From Raineya orbicola (GTDB lineage: Bacteria; Bacteroidota; Bacteroidia; Cytophagales; Thermonemataceae), in contig NZ_NKXO01000022.1 of NCBI RefSeq assembly GCF_002843425.1, positions 1-61,134 of the forward strand: a stretch of 61,134 nt of DNA. The letters are read 5' to 3'. The notes beneath the pieces are model-generated. The model was not told the origin of the DNA and searched no databases. It saw only the letters and a program-made list of their open reading frames with translations. The position numbers and the translations under genes are program-made. This document shows positions 44,594-53,945 of the stretch, piece after piece (the first letter of the stretch is position 1; every line of letters begins with the position of its first letter).

Positions 44594-45466
44594 TTATACT
44601 AGTCTTTGCTGTAAAATATTGAGCAAATACTGCCCATAACCGCTTTTTGTAAGAGGTTCTGCAATTTTTCGTAATTGATTTTCATCAATAAAACCCATTC
44701 GGTAGGCAATTTCCTCAATACAACCAATTTTCAAGCCCTGACGCTCTTCTATTACCTGCACAAATTGCCCTGCTTGCATAAGCGAAGCGAACGTTCCCGT
44801 ATCCAGCCACGCCGTTCCACGATTTAGAATTTCAACTTTGAGCTTGCCTCTGCGTAAGTATTCTTTATTCACATCAGTGATTTCGTACTCACCTCTTGCA
44901 GAAGGTTGAAGGTTTTTAGCAATCTCAATCACAGAATTATCGTAAAAATATAGCCCAGGCACGGCAAAATTAGATTTGGGTTGTTTGGGTTTTTCTTCAA
45001 TAGAAATGACCTTTTTGTTTTCATCAAACTCTACTACGCCATATCTTTCGGGGTCTTGCACGTGATAGGCAAATACAATACCCCCTTCGGGATTATTGCA
45101 GTTTTGTAAAGTTTTGGAAAGACCCGCCCCGTAGAAAATATTATCTCCCAAAATAAGAGCTACTTTTTCGTTTCCGATAAATTTTTCACCTATCACAAAA
45201 GCCTGAGCCAAGCCATTAGGCACTTCCTGAACAGCATAAGAAAAACTACAACCGATTTGCGAACCATTACCCAAAAGTCGCTGAAAAAGAGGCAAATCGT
45301 GGGGGGTGGAAATAATCAGTATTTCACGGATATTTGCCATCATCAGCACCGAAAGCGGGTAGTAAATCATTGGCTTATCATACACAGGCATAAGTTGCTT
45401 ACTAATTGCGAGTGTAAGCGGGTGCAAACGCGTCCCTGAACCTCCTGCTAAAATAATGCCTTTCAT
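44594..45466 (-). CDS. rmlA: Glucose-1-phosphate thymidylyltransferase
   Basis: RmlA makes dTDP-glucose, the first step to dTDP-rhamnose and related surface sugars. The 290-residue protein from ATG 45466 has the nucleotide-binding [11 protein letters not shown] near residue 8, [23 protein letters not shown] and GRGTAW-type [13 protein letters not shown]. Other rml genes are not adjacent. It follows the nucleoside transporter gene by 28 bases and may share its transcript. Confidence 0.95.
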   Translation of the reverse strand: MKGIILAGGSGTRLHPLTLAISKQLMPVYDKPMIYYPLSVLMMANIREILIISTPHDLPLFQRLLGNGSQIGCSFSYAVQEVPNGLAQAFVIGEKFIGNEKVALILGDNIFYGAGLSKTLQNCNNPEGGIVFAYHVQDPERYGVVEFDENKKVISIEEKPKQPKSNFAVPGLYFYDNSVIEIAKNLQPSARGEYEITDVNKEYLRRGKLKVEILNRGTAWLDTGTFASLMQAGQFVQVIEERQGLKIGCIEEIAYRMGFIDENQLRKIAEPLTKSGYGQYLLNILQQRLV

Positions 45467-45494
45467 AGAAATCAAGTTGTTTTTTAGATGTAAT

Positions 45495-46781
45495 TTACCC
45501 TATCAATGCTCCTGCAATGGTAGCACTCATAAATGTTGCCAAACTACCTCCCAGCAAAGCTCGCAAACCTAATCGCGAAATGTCTGACTGACGATTAGGA
45601 GCCATTCCGCCGATACCACCAATTTGGATAGCAATAGAGGAGAAATTAGCAAAACCACAAAGAGCAAAAGTAGCAATGACGATGGCTTTTGTGTCTAAAA
45701 GTCCTTCTATTTGCTTAAATTTAGCAAGTTGGTCGTAGGCGATATACTCGTTAATGGCAGTTTTTTGACCAATAAGACTGCCCACTACCAAAGATTTATC
45801 CCAATCTGTTCCCATCAGCCAAGCCACAGGTTGCCCAAGCAGTCCGAAAAGATATTGCAAAGATAATTCTTTGAACACGCCATTTGTACTTGTAGCTACC
45901 CAAAAGTTTAAATCGGTAATTTTACCAATCCAGCCCAAAAATCCATTGAGCAAAGCTACAATAGCAATAAAAGCAATAAGCATACCTCCTACATTCAAGG
46001 CAAGTTTTAAGCCATCGGCGGCACCTGTGGCTATGGCATCAATAATATTTACTCCCAAACTTTCTTTGGAGACTTGCAGGCGAGTATCAATCTCTTCGGT
46101 TTCGGGGTAAAGGATTTTAGACATTACCAAAGCCGCAGGAGCGTTCATAATAGAGGCTGTAAGAAAATAAGAAGCGAACTGAGCTTCTACTTCGGGATTT
46201 CCACCACCAAGCATACTGATATACGAAGCCATCACACTGCCCGCAAGTGTTGCCATTCCGCCTGTCATTAGGCAATTGAGTTCAGATTTTGTCATATTCG
46301 CAACAAAGGGCTTTACAAGCAATGGGGCTTCTGTTTGTCCTAAAAAAATATTTCCCGCCGCCGAAAGACTTTCCGCACCTGAAAGCCTCATAGTTTTAGA
46401 CATTACCCAAGCAATTGCATACACTACTTTTTGCAAAATACCCAAATAATAAAGCCCCGCCGTTACCGCCGAAAAAAATACAATGATAGGTAGCACCTGA
46501 AAGGCAAACACAAAACCAATCGGCTCGGTAATTAAACCTAATTTTCCAAACAAAAATTGCGTTCCTTCGCGTGTGTAACTGATAAAAATGGTAAAACCCA
46601 CACCAATACTTTTGAAAATATCGGCAAACCAAGATACTTTAAGCACTAATACGCCAATAATTAGCTGTAAAACAATGCCTGTAAGCACTAATTTTTTATC
46701 TATTGCTTTACGATTTTTGGAAAGAAGCCAAGCAACCCCCACAAAAATGGTAATGCCTAAAATAGCTCGCAGATATTCCAT
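45495..46781 (-). CDS. Concentrative nucleoside transporter (NupC family)
   Basis: A 428-residue cation-coupled nucleoside symporter with about ten membrane helices. Signature segments: [21 protein letters not shown] with [19 protein letters not shown], and [31 protein letters not shown] chose ATG 46781 ([10 protein letters not shown]). A longer frame reaching 47144 would add 121 residues that are the antisense of the tmRNA gene and are not real. It probably brings in nucleosides for salvage. Confidence 0.93.
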   Translation of the reverse strand: MEYLRAILGITIFVGVAWLLSKNRKAIDKKLVLTGIVLQLIIGVLVLKVSWFADIFKSIGVGFTIFISYTREGTQFLFGKLGLITEPIGFVFAFQVLPIIVFFSAVTAGLYYLGILQKVVYAIAWVMSKTMRLSGAESLSAAGNIFLGQTEAPLLVKPFVANMTKSELNCLMTGGMATLAGSVMASYISMLGGGNPEVEAQFASYFLTASIMNAPAALVMSKILYPETEEIDTRLQVSKESLGVNIIDAIATGAADGLKLALNVGGMLIAFIAIVALLNGFLGWIGKITDLNFWVATSTNGVFKELSLQYLFGLLGQPVAWLMGTDWDKSLVVGSLIGQKTAINEYIAYDQLAKFKQIEGLLDTKAIVIATFALCGFANFSSIAIQIGGIGGMAPNRQSDISRLGLRALLGGSLATFMSATIAGALIG

Positions 46782-46902
46782 TGTGCAGATTTTTGTTTGC
46801 CCAAAGGTAAGCAAGAAAATGCAAATGCAAAAATTTTGAAAAAATTTTAGCTTAAATGAACTTTTCTTTTCTGAAAATAGTTCTGCGTTTAGAACATAAT
46901 CT

Positions 46903-47268
46903 GGGGATGACCGGTCTTGACAGGCTGAGTTGCCGGGTTGTGTAAGCACGCCGAGAAATGGAAGTGTTCTCGTCAAAACTCCTTCCGAACAATAACTGGC
47001 GAATCTAACTTCGCTCTTGCTGCTTAATCTGGATAGATAAGTAGCTTGCACCCCTGCCGCAATTGGCTCTGCTTTGTGGCGTATAGGGGTGTCGAAATCG
47101 CAGAGCTGGTGTGTGTAAGCTACGATACACATACGAGACTCCAAGTAGCTAAGATGCAGGCATAGGTTTGTGTTGTACCTACCTGCCTCCGAAAATCAAA
47201 CAACACTAAGCGTGTAGAAGACAACCGAGAACCTTCTCTGGACGAGGGTTCAAATCCCTCCATCTCCA
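46903..47268 (+). ncRNA. ssrA: Transfer-messenger RNA (tmRNA)
   Basis: 366 bases. The ends GGGGATG (46903-46909) and CATCTCC (47261-47267) pair as the tRNA-like acceptor stem with A as discriminator, and GGTTCAAATCCC near 47250 is the T arm. The tag frame at 46998-47027 reads GGC GAA TCT AAC TTC GCT CTT GCT GCT TAA, giving the degradation tag GESNFALAA. With SmpB it rescues stalled ribosomes and marks the nascent chain for proteolysis. CCA is not encoded. Confidence 0.95.
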
Positions 47269-47270
47269 CT

Positions 47271-47306
47271 AAAAGCCTCAAAAATAACAAATTTGAGGCT
47301 TTTTTA
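47271..47306 (+). terminator. Terminator after tmRNA
   Basis: AAAAGCCTCAAA and TTTGAGGCTTTT arms with a T-run, starting 2 bases after tmRNA. Its tail touches the possible truB start at 47306, which favours the truB ATG at 47321. Confidence 0.88.
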
Positions 47307-47320
47307 TGAAAAAAGAAAAT

Positions 47321-47995
47321 ATGGAACAGAATCAAATAATTCTGATAGATAAACCTTACGGATGGACTTCCTTTCAAACCCTTAAAAAAGTAAAATATCT
47401 CTTAAAAGTTGCTAAAATAGGACACGCTGGCACATTAGACCCCCTTGCTACGGGTTTGCTCATACTTTGTACAGGTCAAAAAACGAAAGAAATATCCTTG
47501 TACCAAGCCCAAGAAAAAGAATATACAGGAACACTCGTTTTGGGTAAAACCACCCCTTCCATAGATTTAGAAACAGAGTTTGATTCTGAAAAAGATACAA
47601 GCCGTCTGAAAGCCCAAGATGTAGAGGATATTTTGCCCAAATTTTTGGGCGAAATAGAACAAGTACCTCCTATCTATTCAGCAGTAAAAAAAGATGGTAA
47701 GCGTTTGTATGAACTTGCTCGTAAAGGGAAAACCACCGAAATTGAACCCAAAAAAATTCATATTTACGAATTGGAAATAACTAACCTTCAAAATTTCCCT
47801 GAAATAGATTTTCGGGTAGTTTGCTCAAAAGGGACGTATATTCGCAGTTTAGTAAGAGATATCGGTGAAAGTTTAGGAGTGGGAGCTTATCTAAAAAGTC
47901 TTTGCCGCACGCGTATAGGGGGATTTCGTTTAGAAAATGCTTGGAAAATTTCTGATTTAGAAACTCATTACAGAATGAACAAAAAAGGCGAATAA
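47321..47995 (+). CDS. truB: tRNA pseudouridine-55 synthase TruB
   Basis: TruB makes pseudouridine at position 55 of the tRNA T loop. The 224-residue protein starts IILIDKPYGWTSF, and its active-site Asp lies in GHAGTLDPLATGLLILCTG. The KxRRLYELAR-type motif reads KKDGKRLYELARKG and the C-terminal VCSKGTYIRSLVRDIG segment is complete. An ATG at 47306 would lie at the end of the tmRNA terminator, so 47321 is chosen. Confidence 0.94.
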   Translation: MEQNQIILIDKPYGWTSFQTLKKVKYLLKVAKIGHAGTLDPLATGLLILCTGQKTKEISLYQAQEKEYTGTLVLGKTTPSIDLETEFDSEKDTSRLKAQDVEDILPKFLGEIEQVPPIYSAVKKDGKRLYELARKGKTTEIEPKKIHIYELEITNLQNFPEIDFRVVCSKGTYIRSLVRDIGESLGVGAYLKSLCRTRIGGFRLENAWKISDLETHYRMNKKGE

Positions 47996-48014
47996 ATATT
48001 AGCCTTTCAGCGTT

Positions 48015-48038
48015 TATAGTTAAGCATATTTAACTATA
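48015..48038 (+). terminator. Possible terminator after truB
   Basis: TATAGTTAA and TTAACTATA arms with a 6-base loop, 20 bases past the truB stop, but no good T-run. Confidence 0.45.
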
Positions 48039-48149
48039 ACTAAAAAGTTGAAAACTTGCATCAATAAGAGCAGTTTAATGGCATTTTTTTTTGGTGGGAA
48101 ATTATGCTTTGGAGAATTTTTTCTATCTTGAAGGCACAAAATCAAAAAA

Positions 48150-49520
48150 ATGAGAATACTCTGTGCTTTTACTTATACGCTGACCTTATTTCCCCTTCTG
48201 CTCTCTGCCCAAAATCGTATGGGTTGCAAAATAGATACTGCCTTGTACTACCAAAATGTACTGCCTGCTTACAATATTCTGCGAGGAGATGAAAACTTGC
48301 CTAAAAGTATCAGTCTGAAAAACTTTTGTCCTACCCCTCGCAATCAGGGCGAATATGGTACTTGTGTCGCTTGGACAAGTGCCTATTATGCCCGAACTAT
48401 TATGCTGGCTCAAAATTATGAGTGGAACAAAAAAGAAATAGAGAGCAAAGCGGGTTCACCTTTTTTTGTATATGAACATATCAAATCTTACAGCGACAAA
48501 AAGTGCCAAGAAGGTACAGGACTGATTATAGCATTAGAAGGACTCAAACAATATGGAACATTGCCTTTTGAAGAGTTTTCTCAGAAATGTGGTCAGAAAA
48601 TCCTTGCAGAACACTATCCCAAAGCAGAATTTTACAAAATAGGCGAATACAGAAGGCTTTTTTTGGCAAACAGCAAAGATAAAATTTTGCCTATCAAGAA
48701 AGCCTTATCACAAAAAAAGCCTGTTGTTATTGGTTTATATTGCTATTTCAAGAGTTTTATCCACACCAAAGATAGCCTTTGGAAACCTACTGAATCAGAA
48801 CTCAATACTTTGGATTTTAACGAAAATGGACACGCCCTATGTTTGGTAGGTTACAATGATGAAATTCAAGCCTTTGAAGCTGTTAATAGTTGGGGCGAAA
48901 AATGGGCAAATAAAGGATTTATTTGGATACCCTACAAAGTTCTTGAAAAAGTATGCTTTGAGGCTTACGAAATGTACGAAAATAATGACCCAAAAACACA
49001 CATCGCAGGCGAAATCAAATTGCAACTTGCCATAGGGCAGGAAATTCCTGTTCGCCTGAAAGATGGTTTTTACGAAAGCAATCAAATTTTTCAGACAGGT
49101 ACTTTGCTCAAACTTTCGGTAGCCAACCAAGAACCTGTTTTTTTGTATGCTTTCAGTGTAGATAATCGGGGCAATCTGACACGAATTTTTCCAACAGATT
49201 TCGCAAGTTCGCCCCTGCTTTTTCCTTTTGGGCATTTGAGCCTTCCTGATGAGAAGCACTATTTACAGCTCTCTTCACAATCGGCTACGGATTACATTTG
49301 CGTACTTTACAGCAAAGAAAAACTCCATTGGCAATCTTTCATTGAACAATTTACGGCATTAAAAGGAAACTTGCTTGAACGCCTGCAAAAAATTTTAGCA
49401 GGAAAGCTAATTCCTTTTCAAGAAATCAATTTTCAAGATATTGAAAAAATTAAATTCGGAGCCAAAACCCTGAAAGGCACGATATTACCTATTATCATTG
49501 CTATCCCAAAGAAAACTTAG
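48150..49520 (+). CDS. Exported papain-like cysteine protease (C1) with DUF4384-like C-terminus
   Basis: A 456-residue protein with a signal peptide ending at LLSAQ. The peptidase domain spans about 50-275: the Gln of the oxyanion hole and catalytic Cys72 in RNQGEYGTCVAWTSAYY, His228 in NENGHALCLVGYN and Asn246 in AVNSWGE. Residues about 285-456 look like a DUF4384-type beta domain (VFLYAFSVDNRGNLTRIFP). No propeptide is obvious between the signal and the protease domain. Target unknown. The last 20 bases overlap the convergent purK gene. Confidence 0.85.
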   Translation: MRILCAFTYTLTLFPLLLSAQNRMGCKIDTALYYQNVLPAYNILRGDENLPKSISLKNFCPTPRNQGEYGTCVAWTSAYYARTIMLAQNYEWNKKEIESKAGSPFFVYEHIKSYSDKKCQEGTGLIIALEGLKQYGTLPFEEFSQKCGQKILAEHYPKAEFYKIGEYRRLFLANSKDKILPIKKALSQKKPVVIGLYCYFKSFIHTKDSLWKPTESELNTLDFNENGHALCLVGYNDEIQAFEAVNSWGEKWANKGFIWIPYKVLEKVCFEAYEMYENNDPKTHIAGEIKLQLAIGQEIPVRLKDGFYESNQIFQTGTLLKLSVANQEPVFLYAFSVDNRGNLTRIFPTDFASSPLLFPFGHLSLPDEKHYLQLSSQSATDYICVLYSKEKLHWQSFIEQFTALKGNLLERLQKILAGKLIPFQEINFQDIEKIKFGAKTLKGTILPIIIAIPKKT

Positions 49521-50640
49521 TACCTTTTACCTTAAATTTCTGTTTGAGCAGGGCTATTTTTTCTTCAATTTCTTCAAAGTTTTCACCCAAAATAGTGAAA
49601 TGTCCCATTTTTCTACCTGCTTTGGTAAGCCTTTTGTTGTAAAGATGTAAATATACCTTTGGTACTGCCAAAATGTCCGATAAACCCTCGTAAATAGCTT
49701 CTCCTTCGTAGCCCTTTTCTCCTAAAATATTGAGCATACCTGCTCTGGTATGCAACTGCGGATTTCCCAAAGGTAGCCCTGAAATGGATCTGAGATGTTG
49801 GTCGTATTGAGAGCAAAAGGCCGCTTCAATAGTATGATGACCACTATTATGAGGGCGTGGGGCAAGTTCATTGATAAGCAAATTATTGTTTTCGTCCAAA
49901 AACATTTCTACTGCCAAAATGCCTGTCATTTGTAATTTTTCAATTACTTTATGAGCTAAATCTTGGGCTTCTTGGGCTTTCTGTTTGCTTATACGAGCAG
50001 GGGCGAGCAGATAATCCACTAAGTTGAGCTTTTTATCAAAAACCATTTCAACAGGCTCATACACGGCTATTCCTGTGTGGTTACGAGCGACAATTACTGA
50101 AATTTCCTTTTGTACCGAAACTTTTTTTTCCAACAGACTTTTTGCCGTAAAAGCCTTATTTAAATCTTTTTCATTTTCAAGCAATTGTACGCCTCTGCCA
50201 TCGTACCCTCCTTTGGCAAGTTTCTGAAAGGCAGGCAGAAAATCTGCATATTTATACAAATCTTGGTGATTTTCTACAATTACAAAATCAGCAGTGGGTA
50301 AATGGTTTTCTTTGAAAAATTGCTTTTGCAAGCATTTGTCGGCAATGAGTTCTAAAACACGAGGTTCAGGAAAAACTCTAATTCCTTCCTTTTCCAATAC
50401 TTTCAAGGCATCAATATTCACATTTTCAATTTCTACGCTTACAATATTCATTTCTTTTCCAAAATCATAGACCGCCTGAAAATCCCGAATATCCCCCTGA
50501 TGAAAAAAAGGAGTAACTTTCGCACAAGAGGCAGAAACATCTTTTTCTAAAATATGCACCTCAAAAGGATAAGAAAAAGCATTTTGCAAAAACATTTGCC
50601 CCAACTGCCCCCCACCCAATATACCAATACGTAAATTCAT
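49501..50640 (-). CDS. purK: N5-carboxyaminoimidazole ribonucleotide synthase PurK
   Basis: An ATP-grasp enzyme of 379 residues that carboxylates AIR in purine synthesis. It starts with RIGILGGGQLGQMF, has the GYDGRGVQLL motif near 151-160 and NELAPRPHNSGHHTIEA near 265. purE is not adjacent. Its 3' end overlaps the convergent cysteine protease gene by 20 bases. Confidence 0.96.
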   Translation of the reverse strand: MNLRIGILGGGQLGQMFLQNAFSYPFEVHILEKDVSASCAKVTPFFHQGDIRDFQAVYDFGKEMNIVSVEIENVNIDALKVLEKEGIRVFPEPRVLELIADKCLQKQFFKENHLPTADFVIVENHQDLYKYADFLPAFQKLAKGGYDGRGVQLLENEKDLNKAFTAKSLLEKKVSVQKEISVIVARNHTGIAVYEPVEMVFDKKLNLVDYLLAPARISKQKAQEAQDLAHKVIEKLQMTGILAVEMFLDENNNLLINELAPRPHNSGHHTIEAAFCSQYDQHLRSISGLPLGNPQLHTRAGMLNILGEKGYEGEAIYEGLSDILAVPKVYLHLYNKRLTKAGRKMGHFTILGENFEEIEEKIALLKQKFKVKGTKFSLG

Positions 50641-50761
50641 ATATTTTTTTTGAGGACAAAAGTATAAAAATTATGTACTGAAAGGCTATTTCTGAAAAAA
50701 ATCTGAAAAAAGTTTGGTAGTTTTTGAGAAAAAAATTACATTACGCAAAAAATCTAATGTT

Positions 50762-51157
50762 ATGGATATTGCCAAAACCCTCCAAAAAATTGCAGATGAA
50801 CTCGGCGGCAGTTTTACCGAGTATTCGGATAACAACCTTATCGTAACCGTTCCTACCAGTGATGGCAGGTTTCAGGGCATTACGACCTATATCCTTGAAC
50901 ACGAAGGCAAAAAGGTACTTGAAATTGCTTCAAGAGTTTGCGATGAAAACCACGAAGGTATTGATTACAAAAAACTCTTGAAAATGAACCAAGACCTTAC
51001 TTACTCTAAAATTGTAATTTTTGATGGCTACATTCAACTTGCCGCAGAAGTTTTGGTAGAACACACTAACGAAGTAATTCTCAAAGATATAGTGGAAGAG
51101 GTCGGACATACCGCCGATAAAATTGAATTTGAACTAACAGGTAAGGATATTCATTGA
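50762..51157 (+). CDS. YbjN/CesT-fold protein
   Basis: A 131-residue protein from ATG 50762 (MDIAKTLQKIADELGGSF). The helix-strand-strand-helix pattern (ADELGGSFTEYSDNNLIVTVPT, KKVLEIASRVCDE, LLKMNQDLTYSKIVIFDGYIQLAAEVL) resembles the YbjN or type III chaperone-like fold. Role unknown. A frame starting at 50714 lacks conserved features upstream. Followed by a strong hairpin. Confidence 0.65.
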   Translation: MDIAKTLQKIADELGGSFTEYSDNNLIVTVPTSDGRFQGITTYILEHEGKKVLEIASRVCDENHEGIDYKKLLKMNQDLTYSKIVIFDGYIQLAAEVLVEHTNEVILKDIVEEVGHTADKIEFELTGKDIH

Positions 51158-51178
51158 AAAAATATCTTTTTGACTTAC

Positions 51179-51218
51179 AAAAAGCCTTTCACCGAGCTTG
51201 TGAAAGGCTTTTTGTTTG
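51179..51218 (+). terminator. Terminator after the YbjN-like gene
   Basis: 14-base-pair perfect stem AAAAAGCCTTTCAC with GTGAAAGGCTTTTT, 7-base loop, followed by GTTTGATTTTTT. Confidence 0.9.
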
Positions 51219-51348
51219 ATTTTTTATGCAAAAAGTTAAACAAAAAATTTTTTATCAGGTTTAATAGCTACCAAAAGTAAATTTTTAGCACGCTTTTTGA
51301 AAGATTTTGGTCAAAAATTTGTTATTCTTTTGTCGAATTTTTTGAAAA

Positions 51349-51756
51349 ATGAAAATTAAAGTTTGTCGGAAAGAGCATTTCAACGCCGCACATCGCTTGC
51401 ATAACCCCGCTTGGGACGAAACCACCAACCAAAAAGTTTTTGGAAAGTGTAACAACCCATATTTTCACGGACACAACTACGAGCTAATTGTTGAAGTAGT
51501 TGGTGAAATCAACCCTGAAACAGGCTACGTAATGGATATGAAAGAACTTTCCGATATTATCAAAACCCACGTAACCGAACGTTTTGACCACAAAAACCTA
51601 AATCTTGAAATAGATGAATTCCGTAACCTTAACCCAACCGCAGAAAATATTGCTGTGGTTATTTGGAATATTTTAAGAAAACAAATCAACTCCCAATACG
51701 AACTCAAAATTAAGCTGTATGAAACCGAACGAAACTTCGTTGAATACCCTGCCTAA
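51349..51756 (+). CDS. 6-pyruvoyl-tetrahydropterin synthase homologue, copy 1
   Basis: A 135-residue PTPS/QueD-family enzyme. Zinc ligands are His15 (HFNAAHRLHN) and His40/His42 (FHGHNY); the catalytic Cys34 lies in FGKCNNPYFHGH. The CNNPxxHGHNY spacing is that of eukaryotic-type PTPS, whereas QueD of queuosine synthesis has CxxxHGH. It therefore probably makes 6-pyruvoyl-tetrahydropterin from the product of GTP cyclohydrolase I (inference). Its stop lies 38 bases inside the folE frame, so the genes are coupled. Confidence 0.85.
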   Translation: MKIKVCRKEHFNAAHRLHNPAWDETTNQKVFGKCNNPYFHGHNYELIVEVVGEINPETGYVMDMKELSDIIKTHVTERFDHKNLNLEIDEFRNLNPTAENIAVVIWNILRKQINSQYELKIKLYETERNFVEYPA

Positions 51757-52426
51757 TGCTTGGCAAATGATAGAAGAAATAGGTGAAAACCATTTTTCAA
51801 GCAATCTGGATACCCCACTGCGTGATGATGCTTTTGAAATAGACGATGATTTGAAAATTGAACTCATTGAAAAGCATTTCCGAGAAATTATGCACATTTT
51901 AGGTTTAGACCTTACAGATGATAGTCTGAAAGGTACGCCCCATAGGGTTGCTAAAATGTATGTCAAAGAAATTTTCAGCGGTCTTAATCCAGCTAATAAG
52001 CCCAAAATTTCGCTTTTTGAAAATAAATATGAGTATAATCAAATGCTTGTAGAAAAAGATATTATTGTGTATTCGTATTGTGAGCATCATTTTGTACCTA
52101 TTGTAGGCAAGGCTCACGTAGCATACATTTCCAAAGGGCAAGTGATAGGTCTTTCCAAACTCAATCGGATAGTGCAATATTACGCCCGCCGTCCGCAGGT
52201 ACAAGAACGTATGACTATGCAGATTGGTAAAGAGTTGCAAGAAGTTCTGCAAACCGAAGATGTTGCCATAGTTGTTGATGCCAAGCACCTGTGCGTTTCT
52301 TCAAGAGGGGTTCAAGATGTTTGTAGTTCAACTATTACTGCTTTTTACGAAGGAAAATTCAGGGAAGAGGCTACTAAAAATGAATTTCTGAAATACCTCT
52401 CACTTTCTACGGAATATGGCATTTAA
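51719..52426 (+). CDS. folE: GTP cyclohydrolase I
   Basis: FolE makes 7,8-dihydroneopterin triphosphate from GTP, the entry to folate and biopterin. The 235-residue protein has GTPHRVAKMYVKEIFSGL, the zinc-binding SYCEHHFVPIVGKAHVAYI and KHLCVSSRGVQDV, with the usual C-terminal catalytic core. The N-terminal 45 residues are less conserved. It overlaps the first PTPS gene by 38 bases and is followed by a second PTPS gene 131 bases later. Confidence 0.95.
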   Translation: MKPNETSLNTLPNAWQMIEEIGENHFSSNLDTPLRDDAFEIDDDLKIELIEKHFREIMHILGLDLTDDSLKGTPHRVAKMYVKEIFSGLNPANKPKISLFENKYEYNQMLVEKDIIVYSYCEHHFVPIVGKAHVAYISKGQVIGLSKLNRIVQYYARRPQVQERMTMQIGKELQEVLQTEDVAIVVDAKHLCVSSRGVQDVCSSTITAFYEGKFREEATKNEFLKYLSLSTEYGI

Positions 52427-52557
52427 TCTTAACCCCTGATTTTTCAGGGGTTTTGCTTTTCCATAAAATTATTCGTATCTTTGCACCGCTTTTGCGTTTC
52501 AGTTTGCAAGCACTAACCTGTACGCAAAAGTTTTGTTTCACCACAAAACTTGCAAAA

Positions 52558-52986
52558 ATGGTATTTGTTTGTAGAAAAGAACATTTCAACGCCGCTCACA
52601 GGCTTTTCAATCCTTCTTGGAGCAAGGAAAAAAACGAGGAGGTCTTTGGTATTTGTGCCAATGAACATTACCACGGACATAATTTTGAGCTTATTGTGAT
52701 TGTAAAAGGCACTCCTGATGAGGATACAGGTTGCGTTATTGACCTCAAAAAGCTCTCTAAACTTATCCATAGTGAAGTTATTGAAAAATTAGACCACAAA
52801 AATATTAACTTGGAAGTAGATTTTATGCAGGGAAAAATTCCCAGTTGCGAAAATTTGGTAGTTGCTATTTGGGAAATTCTTGCCCCCAAAATTGCAGATA
52901 TTGCCTACGACCCGCACGCCCGTTTGCACTGCATTCGCTTGTTTGAAACACAAAATAATTTCGTGGAATATTACGGCGAATGGTAG
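52558..52986 (+). CDS. 6-pyruvoyl-tetrahydropterin synthase homologue, copy 2
   Basis: A 142-residue paralogue of copy 1, about half identical by eye. Zinc ligands are His14, His39 and His41 and the catalytic Cys33 lies in FGICANEHYHGHNFE. ATG 52558 aligns with the start of copy 1; a frame from 52453 adds 35 unrelated residues. The C-terminus, LHCIRLFETQNNFVEYYG, matches LYETERNFVEY of copy 1. Overlaps the convergent kinase gene by 16 bases. Confidence 0.85.
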   Translation: MVFVCRKEHFNAAHRLFNPSWSKEKNEEVFGICANEHYHGHNFELIVIVKGTPDEDTGCVIDLKKLSKLIHSEVIEKLDHKNINLEVDFMQGKIPSCENLVVAIWEILAPKIADIAYDPHARLHCIRLFETQNNFVEYYGEW

Positions 52987-53831
52987 CCATTGGAAAAATG
53001 ATAATTTATTAAGCCTTCCATAGGGCTTTTGAGAATTCTGCCGAGTTTCCAACCTCGCTTTTGCAGACATTCTTGCAATAAATGCTCAAATACAACCGCA
53101 ATAGAACCTACAAAGTGGATAGGTAATTGCTCTACTTGGGGCAATTTGCCTACGTATTTTATGAGAAACTCCTCAAAACCTTTGTAGAGTAAGTTTTCTA
53201 TAAAAGGGTGTTTGGCATTTTGTAGAGCAAAAGGAGCAAAAGAAGCAAAATAACGATTGGGAAAAGGTTTTTGATAAGCATTTTCTAATATATCTGCCAC
53301 ATCTATTAAGTAGGTTTGTTTCAATTTTTGATATAAATCGGCGGGCATTTCTTGGTGCAAGAAGGCTTTGAGAAGTTTTTTACCGATATATCCTCCGCTA
53401 CCTTCATCACCGAGCCAAAAGCCTAAATTGATTGGTTGAGCTGTAATCTGAAAACCATCAAAGACACAAGCATTTGAGCCTGTGCCTAAAATGCAAGCAA
53501 TCCCTGCATTTCTGCCGCATAAAGCCCTTGCCGCCGCCAAAAGGTCGTGTTCTACAACTATTTGAGCATTTGGAAAAACTTTATGCAAAGCGAAATTTAA
53601 AATTTGTTTTTTTTCATCAGTAGAACAACCTGCCCCATAAAAAAATATTTTAGCAACCTCTTGCTCGCTTACGTGTGGGGCTACATTTGCCCAAATTTCT
53701 TCAATGATTTGCTCGGCTGTCCAAAAATAAGGATTGATACCTATGCTTTGAAATTGCTCTTGAAGTTGGTTTTGGCTCAATATCGCCCAATCGGTTTTAG
53801 ATGAGCCACTATCGGCAATAAGATAAATCAT
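52971..53831 (-). CDS. N-acetylglucosamine kinase-like ATPase (BadF/BadG family)
   Basis: A 286-residue ASKHA-fold kinase. Phosphate-1 motif LIADSGSSKTDWAIL at the N-terminus, phosphate-2 CILGTGSNACVFDG near 115, and WLGDEGSGGYIGKKLL near 143. The family includes GlcNAc kinases and BadF/BcrA-type ATPases; a sugar kinase acting in peptidoglycan recycling is likely. Separated by about 110 bases from the divergent hydroxylase gene. Confidence 0.82.
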   Translation of the reverse strand: MIYLIADSGSSKTDWAILSQNQLQEQFQSIGINPYFWTAEQIIEEIWANVAPHVSEQEVAKIFFYGAGCSTDEKKQILNFALHKVFPNAQIVVEHDLLAAARALCGRNAGIACILGTGSNACVFDGFQITAQPINLGFWLGDEGSGGYIGKKLLKAFLHQEMPADLYQKLKQTYLIDVADILENAYQKPFPNRYFASFAPFALQNAKHPFIENLLYKGFEEFLIKYVGKLPQVEQLPIHFVGSIAVVFEHLLQECLQKRGWKLGRILKSPMEGLINYHFSNGYHSP

Positions 53832-53873
53832 TGTACGTTATGATAAAAATCAGTAGGTTTTTTACCTGAAAAA

Positions 53874-53904
53874 TTTGTATTTTTCCGTGAAAATAGTATA
53901 TTTG
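53874..53904 (+). promoter_or_regulatory. Promoter of the aromatic hydroxylase gene
   Basis: TTTG at 53874-53877, 19 bases, TATATTTG at 53897-53904: an exact match, 42 bases before the start codon. Confidence 0.8.
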
Positions 53905-53945
53905 TAGTTCCGAAACAACGTTCATCATTAAAATTTTATACAAGT

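Noticed and set aside
46782-47144. N-terminal extension of 121 codons of the nucleoside transporter
   Set aside because: It lies antisense to tmRNA and has no transporter features; the real start is the ATG at 46781.
47120-47377. Minus-strand frame of 85 codons containing a MEGFEPSSREGS-like segment
   Set aside because: It is the antisense of tmRNA and of its T arm, a classic false gene call at such loci.
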